Assembly: GCA_020629635.1 (NCBI GenBank)
Contig: JAHDCX010000018.1
Span: forward strand, 13,490 to 71,932
Direction: 5' to 3'
Source of the DNA: Acidimicrobiales bacterium
Lineage (GTDB): Bacteria; Actinomycetota; Acidimicrobiia; Acidimicrobiales; SHLQ01
Length of the DNA stretch: 58,443 nucleotides
A program made the position numbers and the translations under genes. Below, piece by piece: positions 1-7,448 of the stretch. The number at the start of each line of letters is the position of its first letter. The stretch's first letter is position 1. Below the pieces are notes generated by a model. That model did no database searches. It was not told the origin of the DNA and worked only from the letters and a program-made list of their open reading frames with translations.

Positions 1-108
1 GTGTGGAGGATGAGCGGGGCCGTGCGGAGGATGCCGCGGAGGTTGAGGCTGAGCGTGTGGAGGATGAGCGGGGCCGTGCGGAGGATGCCGCGGAGGTTGA
101 GGCTGAGC
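1..108 (+). repeat. 54-bp perfect tandem repeat, two copies
   Basis: Bases 1-54 and 55-108 are identical. They encode an 18-residue charged unit (VEDERGRAEDAAEVEAER) twice in the coiled-coil protein; a third, partial and diverged unit follows. The array starts at the window edge, so more copies may lie to the left. Exact identity at DNA level implies recent duplication or homogenisation. Confidence 0.9.
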
Positions 109-1157
109 GAGCGGAGGATGAACGACAACGCCAAGCTGATGAGGAGGCCGTTCGTGCGTGGACTGAGGCGGAGGAACGCGCCGATGACGCCGAGCGTGGA
201 GCGGACAAGGCGGAGGTGGACGCCAACGCAGTACGCGCTGAAGCCGACGACGCCCACGGGCGGGCTGATGAGCTCGGCGAGGTCGTGGCGGAGGCGCGGG
301 CCGACCTGAACGACGAGTTGGCGGCGCTGGCGGAGCTGGAGAACGAGGCCCGCGAGGACCTTGAAGATCTCCGAAACGATGCCCGGGAGTTCGTTGTCGA
401 GGCCGAGACGGAGGCGGAACGTATCCGGCGCGACTGGGATGCCGTCATCGAAGAGAACTCACCTGAGCTGACGCCCGGGCAGCGGCGACGGCTTGAAGCC
501 GAACGTGATGCTGCTGCCGCGCGTGCCCGCGAACGGATCGACACCATTCAGGAGGTCGCCGAGCGAGAGATCCGTCGGGCGGAGACGGAGGTCGATCGTC
601 GGCGGGATGTTCGTGCGACCCATGAGGTAAGCAGAGAAGCCGATATCGGGCGCCTTGAGCGTGAGCGGGCACGTGCGCGACTTCGTGCCGAAGAGCTGAG
701 TGCGGTTGCGACGGATCTCGAAGAGCGGGCAAAGCGTTTGCAGGAAGATGCCGCCGAGGCGCGTCGCCGTGCTGAGTCTGCACGTGACGCAGTCGAGTTC
801 GATGCGGTGCCTTCTCGGGATGAGCCGGCACGACAACCGAATTCTCCCGTTGCGGAGTCCGTTCGACCCGAGTCGCCCGAACGTTCAGAACCGGTGCCGG
901 ATGCACGGGAGACGATACGAGGTCCAGACGAAGAGCCGAACCTGGATCTACCGAGCGTACCCGACGTCGAGCCTCGACCATTTCGAGACTCCGAAGCAGC
1001 CGACGAGGCAGAGCGCCTCGACGCGGCTGAGCAGGAGACCAAAAGCGAGGCTACGAGTGATGAAGAATCCGTCGCCGGACGCGCCGATGAGGAGCCCGCT
1101 GAGCCCTCTCGCCGGCGGAAACCGAAACAACGACCCGCCGCCGCGTGCCCGCGATGA
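3..1157 (+). CDS. Long charged coiled-coil protein (5' end outside window)
   Basis: The reading frame is open at the left edge, so the true start lies outside. The visible 384 residues are dominated by Glu, Arg, Ala and Asp, with heptad-like patterning to about residue 270. A Pro/Glu/Ser-rich disordered stretch and a basic tail (SRRRKPKQRP) follow. There is no signal peptide or membrane segment in the visible part and no catalytic motif. It resembles cytoskeletal or scaffold coiled-coil proteins only in composition, so I assign no function. A response-regulator gene follows 144 bp downstream on the same strand. Confidence 0.7.
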   Translation: MEDERGRAEDAAEVEAERVEDERGRAEDAAEVEAERAEDERQRQADEEAVRAWTEAEERADDAERGADKAEVDANAVRAEADDAHGRADELGEVVAEARADLNDELAALAELENEAREDLEDLRNDAREFVVEAETEAERIRRDWDAVIEENSPELTPGQRRRLEAERDAAAARARERIDTIQEVAEREIRRAETEVDRRRDVRATHEVSREADIGRLERERARARLRAEELSAVATDLEERAKRLQEDAAEARRRAESARDAVEFDAVPSRDEPARQPNSPVAESVRPESPERSEPVPDARETIRGPDEEPNLDLPSVPDVEPRPFRDSEAADEAERLDAAEQETKSEATSDEESVAGRADEEPAEPSRRRKPKQRPAAACPR

Positions 1158-1301
1158 CGAGGTCGCGGTCTTTCTGGCCCGAGTTGATGGACGTTCGGCC
1201 CATTTTCGTCATTAAAGGCTTCGACAATCATCTCCTTGGGCCATCCGCAGCTGGGTGAGATTGCCCGCTGGTTGGGCGGCACGTACGGAGGGGAGAGATC
1301 T

Positions 1302-2012
1302 ATGCGAGTGTTGCTGGCTGAGGCCGACGAGGATTCGGCGTACCGGATCGAGCAGGGTCTACGGACCGAGAACTATGTCGTCGAGTCGACCGGCTCGGGA
1401 GTCGAGGCGCTCGCGATGCTGGAGACGGATTCGTTCGATCTGATGATCCTCCGGCTCCTTCTTCCCGATGCAAATGGCTTCCGTCTCTGCCCAACGATCC
1501 GTTCGGCTGGGTTTGATCTTCCGATTCTGCTGATCTCGTCGAAGACGGGAATCTGGGATGAAGTGGAGGCGCTCGATGCCGGCGCGGACGACTTCTTGAT
1601 GGTGCCGGTCAAGCAAGCCGTCCTTCTCGCACGCGTCCGAGCCCTGCTTCGAAGGTCTCCGAGACATCACGAGCCCTCGCTGGTTTGTGACGAACTGACG
1701 CTCGAACCGCGGTCACGGGCCTGCTCGTATCGCAACGAGATCGTGAACTTGACCCCGCGCGAGTACGCCCTGCTTCGATACCTGATGTCGCACTCGGGAC
1801 GCACTGTGACGCGTGGTGAGCTCCTCACTGCGGTGTGGGGCCGAGATCACCGCGATCCACACGTCGTGCATGTGTACATCGGATACCTCCGCCGAAAACT
1901 CCGGATGCTGGCCGGCAACGACATGATCCAGACCATTCGTGGTCACGGATACGTGTTCATCCCCGCACGCGATCATGCGGGCGGACCAGACGTCGCGCTC
2001 ATCGGGGCCTGA
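1302..2012 (+). CDS. OmpR/PhoB-type response regulator with degenerate receiver
   Basis: This is a 236-residue protein with a CheY-like receiver (about 1-118) and a C-terminal winged-helix DNA-binding domain (about 130-225; LTPREYALLRYL and VHVYIGYLRRKL are typical of OmpR-type effectors). I chose the ATG at 1302 because GGGGAGAG precedes it. The receiver is unusual. The phospho-acceptor Asp at the end of strand 3 is Arg51 (context DLMILRLLLPD), the conserved Lys near the end is Val (FLMVPV), and one residue of the N-terminal acidic pocket is Ala. The family is normally phosphorylated by a histidine kinase. This copy probably acts without phosphorylation, and no kinase gene is nearby. Confidence 0.88.
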   Translation: MRVLLAEADEDSAYRIEQGLRTENYVVESTGSGVEALAMLETDSFDLMILRLLLPDANGFRLCPTIRSAGFDLPILLISSKTGIWDEVEALDAGADDFLMVPVKQAVLLARVRALLRRSPRHHEPSLVCDELTLEPRSRACSYRNEIVNLTPREYALLRYLMSHSGRTVTRGELLTAVWGRDHRDPHVVHVYIGYLRRKLRMLAGNDMIQTIRGHGYVFIPARDHAGGPDVALIGA

Positions 2013-2033
2013 ACACCGGACAGGGGACTTGCT

Positions 2034-2855
2034 GTGAACGACCTGCCACCCGAATCGACCCCACTCCGTTGGAGGCTGGCCGACCGTGCCGAGGACATCT
2101 GGGCCTCGAACCGAATTTCACTCCTGGGGGTCATCTTGATCGTCCCGTTCGTGATTGGGTCGATTGCGTTCTTCGACGGGGGCCCCTCTCCGTCCAGGGC
2201 GCTGGCGACGGTGCAACCACCGCCGACGAGCACCACGACCACCACCACGGCGCCGACGACGACCACCTCCGTCGTGACCACCACGACCACGACGACGACT
2301 ACCACAACCACAACGACCGAAGTTCCGAGGGTGATCGACGGAATCGAGCCTGGAGCGATCCTCGACATCGGTCTCGGTGATGTTCGATTGATCGGCGGTC
2401 TTCCCAACGATGATGCAGCGGCCCAAACCGTGGCGATCGCCGAGTTCGTCTTTCCCGAGCTGGAGATCATCGATGAACAAGTGGTCGACGACCGATTTCC
2501 GCCCACCGACCGTCTGATCTTCCGGTTCCGGTCGGGGGGCCTCTTCGCCTACAACTCCGACGTCATCAACGAGGAGATCCTGCCGCTGATCGACATGATC
2601 GCGGATGCGATGGCGATCGAGACGTCTTGGGACTCCGTGATCGTCGGCCACACCGACGACACCGGGCCGGCGGAAGGAAACCTGCGCTTGAGCGAACGAC
2701 GAGCCAACGCGGCCGCCGATCGACTTCGTTTGGCCGGTGTGGCCGAGGGACGAATCGAGTCCGCGGGACTGGGTGAGTCTGCGCCCATCGCCGACAACAC
2801 GACCGAGCCGGGGCGTCTCAAGAACCGGCGTGTCGACATCACGATCGTTCGCTGA
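2034..2855 (+). CDS. Membrane-anchored OmpA-domain protein with Thr-rich linker
   Basis: This is a 273-residue protein starting at GTG 21 bp after the regulator. It has a cytoplasmic N-terminus, one transmembrane helix (about 29-48), a linker of almost pure Thr (about 62-98) and a C-terminal OmpA-like peptidoglycan-binding domain (about 165-273). GHTDDTG, LSERRA and GRLKNRRVDI match the conserved Asp and Arg that hold diaminopimelate in this family. It likely anchors the membrane to peptidoglycan. The Thr tract is encoded by ACC/ACG codons, which also forces a long Val-rich false frame on the other strand. It may be co-transcribed with the response regulator. Confidence 0.85.
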   Translation: MNDLPPESTPLRWRLADRAEDIWASNRISLLGVILIVPFVIGSIAFFDGGPSPSRALATVQPPPTSTTTTTTAPTTTTSVVTTTTTTTTTTTTTTEVPRVIDGIEPGAILDIGLGDVRLIGGLPNDDAAAQTVAIAEFVFPELEIIDEQVVDDRFPPTDRLIFRFRSGGLFAYNSDVINEEILPLIDMIADAMAIETSWDSVIVGHTDDTGPAEGNLRLSERRANAAADRLRLAGVAEGRIESAGLGESAPIADNTTEPGRLKNRRVDITIVR

Positions 2856-2867
2856 CCGGAGATACCC

Positions 2868-3329
2868 ATGGTCGTGATCGCAACCGTCGTCGTTGTCGCT
2901 GCTGTCGCCCTTCGTGCTGCTGTCGAGGACATTCGATCCCACGTCCTCCGGAATCGACTGACCATGGCCATTGCGGTCGTCACGATCGTCGGGGTCACAC
3001 TCGATGCCCTCTGGCCCGAGTCCAAAGGCATTGAGCTCGGCGATCTTCTGAGGGGGTCGGCAATCTTCGCTGGGCCATGGCTGCTCATCCACCTCGCGCA
3101 ACCGACTGGCGTGGGCTTTGGCGACATCAAGTACGGCGGAGCACTCGGCCTGAGCCTTGGTTGGATCAGTCCAGACGCAGCGCTCGGCGCGATCCTCACC
3201 GTGCTCGTCGTCGGTGGAATCCACGCCGCCGCCGTCATTCTTGCCAAGCGCACGACGCACGTTGCGATCCCGTTCGGCCCAGCGATCCTCGCTGGCTACA
3301 CCGCGGAGATGGTGACCCGACTCACGTGA
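2868..3329 (+). CDS. Prepilin-peptidase-like membrane protein (A24 family, short)
   Basis: This 153-residue, highly hydrophobic protein has four to five predicted helices. Both catalytic Asp contexts of type IV prepilin peptidases are present: the first in AVEDIRSHVLRNRLT near residue 22 and the second in GVGFGDIKYG near residue 85 (GxGD motif). The size fits the short CpaA/TadV type that lacks the N-methylation domain. It starts 12 bp after the OmpA-domain gene, suggesting one operon. No pilin or Tad gene is visible here, so the substrate is unknown. Confidence 0.82.
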   Translation: MVVIATVVVVAAVALRAAVEDIRSHVLRNRLTMAIAVVTIVGVTLDALWPESKGIELGDLLRGSAIFAGPWLLIHLAQPTGVGFGDIKYGGALGLSLGWISPDAALGAILTVLVVGGIHAAAVILAKRTTHVAIPFGPAILAGYTAEMVTRLT

Positions 3330-3332
3330 GCG

Positions 3333-3417
3333 ACGTGGATGGGGTCAAGTCCCAACATGTAACAGGTTGGGCGATGGGGCGAAGGTGTTACCTGTTGGGA
3401 CTTGACCCCATCCACGT
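3333..3417. repeat. Palindromic element E1 (GGGGTCAAGTC family)
   Basis: The inverted repeat has 32-bp arms (3333-3364 and 3386-3417) with one mismatch and a 21-nt loop. The arm reads ACGTGG, then ATGGGGTCAAGTCCC, then AACA. It sits between the convergent prepilin-peptidase and carbonic-anhydrase genes. The right arm encodes the last residues and the TAA stop of carbonic anhydrase. It shares its outer core with elements at 12.2, 38.5, 42.7 and 51.7 kb, and may also act as a bidirectional terminator. Confidence 0.9.
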
Positions 3418-4026
3418 GACGGTGGCGGACTCGAGGTCGTAGATCGCGCCGACGACGGCGAGACGTTGCTGGTCGACGAGGGCCCGAAGCGTTTCGCTTC
3501 GGTCGGTGAGCTCGACGACCATTCGCTCCACGTGGCGCCCGACCACCTTTGTCACGAGCTCGGGGTCGCCGCTGCCCGGTGCCGTCTCCCCGGTCACGTC
3601 CTGCACTGCCGGGGTGATCTTGGCCAACAAGCCCGTCAGGTGTTCCAACTCGGCGCCGTCGCACGCGCCCTTCACCGCGCCGCACGCCGTGTGCCCCAAC
3701 ACCACGATCACCTTCACCCCGGCGATCGCCGCAGCGAACTCGAGGCTCCCCAACACGTCGTCGTCGACCACGTTGCCGGCGGTCCGCGCCGCAAACGCCT
3801 CGCCCAGACCCAGGTCGAACACGATCTCAGGCGGCACCCGACTGTCGATGCAACTCACGAACGCCGCCAACGGAAACTGGCCCGACGCCGTCGCCGCAAC
3901 CTCGGCCGCCCAGTCCCGATCGCTCACGCCTCCGGCCACGAACCGGGCATTGCCGGCCTCGAGGCGAGCGAGCACCGTGCGCGGCGTCGCCGCACCCTGA
4001 TCGATCTTGGTCGGAACCTTCGACAT
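3388..4026 (-). CDS. Beta-class carbonic anhydrase
   Basis: This 212-residue enzyme interconverts CO2 and bicarbonate. Zinc ligands and the catalytic dyad of the beta class are visible: Cys59, Asp61 and Arg63 in SCIDSRVPPE, and His112 and Cys115 in GHTACGAVKGA. The ATG at 4026 gives the usual start about 55 residues before the first zinc Cys. The last seven codons (MGSSPNR) and the TAA stop lie inside palindrome E1, so the natural C-terminus has been replaced by repeat sequence. It lies 14 bp downstream of the GH81 gene on the same strand. Confidence 0.93.
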   Translation of the reverse strand: MSKVPTKIDQGAATPRTVLARLEAGNARFVAGGVSDRDWAAEVAATASGQFPLAAFVSCIDSRVPPEIVFDLGLGEAFAARTAGNVVDDDVLGSLEFAAAIAGVKVIVVLGHTACGAVKGACDGAELEHLTGLLAKITPAVQDVTGETAPGSGDPELVTKVVGRHVERMVVELTDRSETLRALVDQQRLAVVGAIYDLESATVTWMGSSPNR

Positions 4027-4040
4027 CGTCGAAACGATAT

Positions 4041-6251
4041 CTATTGCACCTCGATGCTGAACCGTGCTCCCGGTTCGACGATTCGACGCCAGACTTCGGT
4101 CCCCTCCGCGTTGGTGCACGACACCGTTGCCTCGACGGTCGTCGGGTTCGTCGCATGCACGACCACCCGACCGTCGACTCCCCGGATGGCGATCGCGCCA
4201 GGTGTGCAGCGCAGGTCCTCGGCGGGAATGGCGTCGGCCCAGAGCGCAGACCACCACGACAGCAGCGCGTCCGGCGTTGACTGTTCGTCGATTTCGCTCG
4301 GCTCGCCGCGCTCGGTCGGGCGTCCGCCCAGCAGATGATCCGACGCCAGGAGATTTGGCCACAGGTCGAGACACTCGTCGTTGGCCACGCACCAATCGGC
4401 CCGTCGGGTCGCCGCGTCCACGTCGGCCGAATCCCGGTAGCGGCTCACGCTCATTGGCCCCAAAGGCAGAAGCTTGATACCGAGCGCTGACGCCGGCGAG
4501 GGCGAGAAGAACGTGTTCGGATCCTGCTTGCCGCCCCAGGCGATGCCGCCCCACGGGCGACCCGCCGTCTCCCCGGTCGGCAGCATCTCGACCCGAGCCG
4601 ACTCGTGCTCGAGCGCGTGGCGCACGAGGAACGACTCGGCGAGCTCGGGCCGGTCGGTCACGATGAACCATCTGGCCGCCGCCCACCACGACAACGCCGA
4701 CTCGCTCGTCGATTCCAAGTTGTTCCCGTCGGCGAACGGTGCGGTCCCCGACGCCCAGCCGTGACCCTCGTACGGATCCCAGGTCCGATGGCTCGCAAGT
4801 CGGGCGTCTCGGACGCCGAGCACGGCCGTGCCGGCGTAGTCGGCGATCAAGGTGTCGACCAGCGAGGCATGGTCGGCGGCCCACGCCGAATCTCGCTCAG
4901 CGAGGTACGCCGCCGCCGCGACCCAGTAGCCGTACTGGAGGTGATGGTCGTTCAGATCCGTGCCAGACCCGAACTCGGCGGGCGAGAGGATCACGGTTCC
5001 CCACGTCGACTCGAGTGTCGCCCGCGGCTCGGTGCCGTCCGCGAGCGGCTGCCAGAACTCCCGTGCGAGATCGAACGCGCGGGCCGCGGCGGCGTCTCGG
5101 CCGTGGGCCGCTGCCAGATCGCCGATCATCGCAGCGTGCAGCACGTCCTTTCCGCCGAAGTACGAGCCAGCCCGGCGGATCGACGGCAATTGATCGTCGC
5201 CGAACCAGTCATCGGTCACCGGAGACGCCTCGACGGCGCCCCACAGCACCGGGGCAACGACGGTCGTCCGGACGGCATCGGCGATCACGACCGGCCGGGT
5301 GCGGTCGCGATCAAACACTTCGCCCACGACCGGATCGTCGTCGAGTGGCCGGTGATGATCGAGCAGCAGGAACGGCTGGGCAATGTCGGTCGTCCGCCGG
5401 ACACGAAGTTCTTGCGTACCCGTCGACCCGTTCCAGGCGGTCTCCTCGACGGTGTCGAGCAGCCGGGCACCGAGCACGCCCCGGACTGCGTCGAGGTAGC
5501 TCTGCTGGTCGGCGTCGTCCGAGTCGGGGACGAGGCCCACCAACGCCCGCCCGGTGATGAACGCTGCTGCACCGTCGAGCTCGACCTCGTCGCCGGCCAC
5601 GAACCAGGTCTGTCCGCCGGCGTCGATCACGAACACGCCGTCGTCGATCGCTCTGGCAGGTCCACCGGCCACGCTGAGGCGACCAGCGGCGTCCAGTTCG
5701 ACGAAGGGCTGACCCTTCACCACGTCCATCCGCACCTGCGGCACGTCGTCGACGTCGATCAACTCGACCGTGACATGGAACGCGCCCGCGTCGACGATCT
5801 GGGTCTCCAGCGCGGCGTCGCCGAGCAGACGAAGCACCGCCCCCGGTGGCGAGATCCACGTGTCGGCGTCGAGTCGATTGGCCGGACCGTTGCCGACCCC
5901 GATGGCGCCGTCCTCGTCGATCGAGACCACGAGCGGGCGCGCCCACAACGGCAACGACCCCGGTCCCAACAACGCCGGCGACCACCACTGGTTTGTGGGC
6001 ACGGCACCTTCGCCGACCCACTGATGTCGCGCGGGCGGTCGCTCCGATCCCGGTGTGGGATCGAGCGTGTCCAGGGCGCGCAGATCGAGCATTGGTTCGT
6101 CGACCGAACGGCTCACCGGCTCCTCCTCGGTGATGGCGACCGGCGAATCGGGGTCGGCCGGATCATTCCCCCGCTGACGACTCCAGACCTCGAACAGGGT
6201 GACGACCGACAAGACGACGATCGCAACCTTGATTGCGCTCCGACGGTTCAC
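4041..6251 (-). CDS. GH81-family endo-beta-1,3-glucanase, membrane-anchored
   Basis: This 736-residue protein has an N-terminal signal anchor (about 8-22) and an extracytoplasmic glycoside hydrolase 81 domain. Family landmarks are TNQWWSPALLG near residue 86, DHHLQYGYW near 434 (catalytic-region Asp) and HGWASG followed by NNLESTSES near 500-512 (catalytic Glu region). GH81 enzymes hydrolyse internal beta-1,3-glucan linkages. The GTG start overlaps the stop of the upstream HlyD-like gene (GTGA), so translation is probably coupled. By analogy with BcsZ in cellulose loci, the hydrolase hints that the polymer made here contains beta-1,3-glucan. That last step is inference. Confidence 0.82.
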   Translation of the reverse strand: MNRRSAIKVAIVVLSVVTLFEVWSRQRGNDPADPDSPVAITEEEPVSRSVDEPMLDLRALDTLDPTPGSERPPARHQWVGEGAVPTNQWWSPALLGPGSLPLWARPLVVSIDEDGAIGVGNGPANRLDADTWISPPGAVLRLLGDAALETQIVDAGAFHVTVELIDVDDVPQVRMDVVKGQPFVELDAAGRLSVAGGPARAIDDGVFVIDAGGQTWFVAGDEVELDGAAAFITGRALVGLVPDSDDADQQSYLDAVRGVLGARLLDTVEETAWNGSTGTQELRVRRTTDIAQPFLLLDHHRPLDDDPVVGEVFDRDRTRPVVIADAVRTTVVAPVLWGAVEASPVTDDWFGDDQLPSIRRAGSYFGGKDVLHAAMIGDLAAAHGRDAAAARAFDLAREFWQPLADGTEPRATLESTWGTVILSPAEFGSGTDLNDHHLQYGYWVAAAAYLAERDSAWAADHASLVDTLIADYAGTAVLGVRDARLASHRTWDPYEGHGWASGTAPFADGNNLESTSESALSWWAAARWFIVTDRPELAESFLVRHALEHESARVEMLPTGETAGRPWGGIAWGGKQDPNTFFSPSPASALGIKLLPLGPMSVSRYRDSADVDAATRRADWCVANDECLDLWPNLLASDHLLGGRPTERGEPSEIDEQSTPDALLSWWSALWADAIPAEDLRCTPGAIAIRGVDGRVVVHATNPTTVEATVSCTNAEGTEVWRRIVEPGARFSIEVQ

Positions 6252-7417
6252 GACCCCGCGAAGGCGCCCGAGTCCGTGACCGTGTAGATGATTGGCGGTG
6301 CATCGTCGGGTGCGCTCTTCGTGTCGATACGTACATCGAAGCGCACGCCGGGCACCAGGTCGATGACACCTTCGGTGTCGGGCCGAAGTCGGACGTTGAC
6401 GAGGCGAGAGTCGGTCGGCTCGTGCTCGGTGCCGAGCAGCGGCACCGCAGAGATCACTTCGGCGTTGATCGGCTCGGCGATCTCATCGTTCTCGAGCGTC
6501 GCCCGCATGCCGACCCGGAGCTTGTCGAGGGCGTCGGGCCGAACCGTGACCACGACCATCATCTCCGTCGGGTCGTACACCGTGACCACGGGAGAACCCG
6601 GCCACGTGACGGCACCCGGCAGCGCATCAACCGACACGAAGCGCGCATCGAACGGCACGATCACTTCGTTGATCGGCGCGAGGTCCTCGATGATCAGCTC
6701 CTCGGTGCCGATCTCGTCGAGATCCTCGACAACCACACGCGAGGCGTCGAGATCTCGGTAGGCCGCAACGGCGGTCCCCGCGGGCAGGATCTGACTGCTG
6801 CGGTCGTTGGCCTTGACGTACACCTCGGTCACGATCGCTGGACGAGTCGTCGACAACGGCACCGGCTGCGCCGTCAGGATTCCGTCATTGAAGCGAATCG
6901 CGTTGACATCCGTCAGACGGATATCGACCTCCGGAATGATCAACCAGCCGAGGAACGCCAAGAAGGCGGCCATGATGCACCAGCTGAAGATCCGAGAGGC
7001 GAACTTCGATCCGGGGCGAGGCTGCGGCGTGAACGGATGGTCCGTGTCGTCTGCCCAGGTGGTCTCGAGATGGATCGATGGACGTGGCCCGAACGTCGCC
7101 ATTTCGTCCATCTGCGCGGTCATCCGGTTCTCGGCGGGGTTGTCCGGCGCCCACGGCAGGTTGCCGTAGGGGTCTGACCCTGGCGCCGTCCGGAAGCTCG
7201 GCACGCCAGACCGGACGGCGAAGGTACCAGCCGCCGTGGCGGTGGACGCCGACGCGGTGGTCGCCGGCTGATGGGTGCGTTCGTAGTCGTCCAAAATGTT
7301 GGCAACCTCGGAGTCTTCGAGCATCGAGTCGAGCGCCAACGCTTCGCGCAGGGTCGACGGGCGAGGCCGCAGTTCGTTGGGGGGTGTGCCCGACTGCGGG
7401 GCGTCTTCGGTGGTCAT
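6248..7417 (-). CDS. HlyD/Alg44-like periplasmic adaptor for polysaccharide export
   Basis: This is a 389-residue protein. It has an N-terminal cytoplasmic region of about 140 residues without a recognisable PilZ domain, then one transmembrane helix (FSWCIMAAFLAFLGWLI) and an extracytoplasmic HlyD-like barrel-sandwich and beta-barrel region (for example VTEVYVKAND and VSAVPLL). I chose the ATG at 7417 (MTTEDAP) because GAGG lies upstream and it clears the previous gene by 31 bp; an ATG at 7471 would overlap it. Position between a BcsA-like synthase and a glucanase matches Alg44-type export subunits. Confidence 0.7.
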   Translation of the reverse strand: MTTEDAPQSGTPPNELRPRPSTLREALALDSMLEDSEVANILDDYERTHQPATTASASTATAAGTFAVRSGVPSFRTAPGSDPYGNLPWAPDNPAENRMTAQMDEMATFGPRPSIHLETTWADDTDHPFTPQPRPGSKFASRIFSWCIMAAFLAFLGWLIIPEVDIRLTDVNAIRFNDGILTAQPVPLSTTRPAIVTEVYVKANDRSSQILPAGTAVAAYRDLDASRVVVEDLDEIGTEELIIEDLAPINEVIVPFDARFVSVDALPGAVTWPGSPVVTVYDPTEMMVVVTVRPDALDKLRVGMRATLENDEIAEPINAEVISAVPLLGTEHEPTDSRLVNVRLRPDTEGVIDLVPGVRFDVRIDTKSAPDDAPPIIYTVTDSGAFAGS

Positions 7418-7448
7418 GGCAACCTCGGGATTACTGGAGTTCGGGGGT

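Noticed and set aside
1973-2506. Minus-strand frame with a long Val tract opposite the OmpA-domain gene
   Set aside because: It is the complement of the ACC/ACG Thr linker of the real plus-strand gene and has no protein features.
6233-7177. Long plus-strand frames opposite the GT2/GH81 operon
   Set aside because: They are Arg/His/Asp-rich shadows typical of high-GC DNA. The minus-strand frames carry clear GH81, HlyD and GT2 motifs.
7165-7180. GGGGTCTGACCC inside the HlyD-like gene, resembling the palindrome core
   Set aside because: It is a short palindrome in a coding frame with no second arm and no inner stem nearby; chance is enough in GC-rich DNA. The same holds for GGGGTCAGACCC at about 8150.
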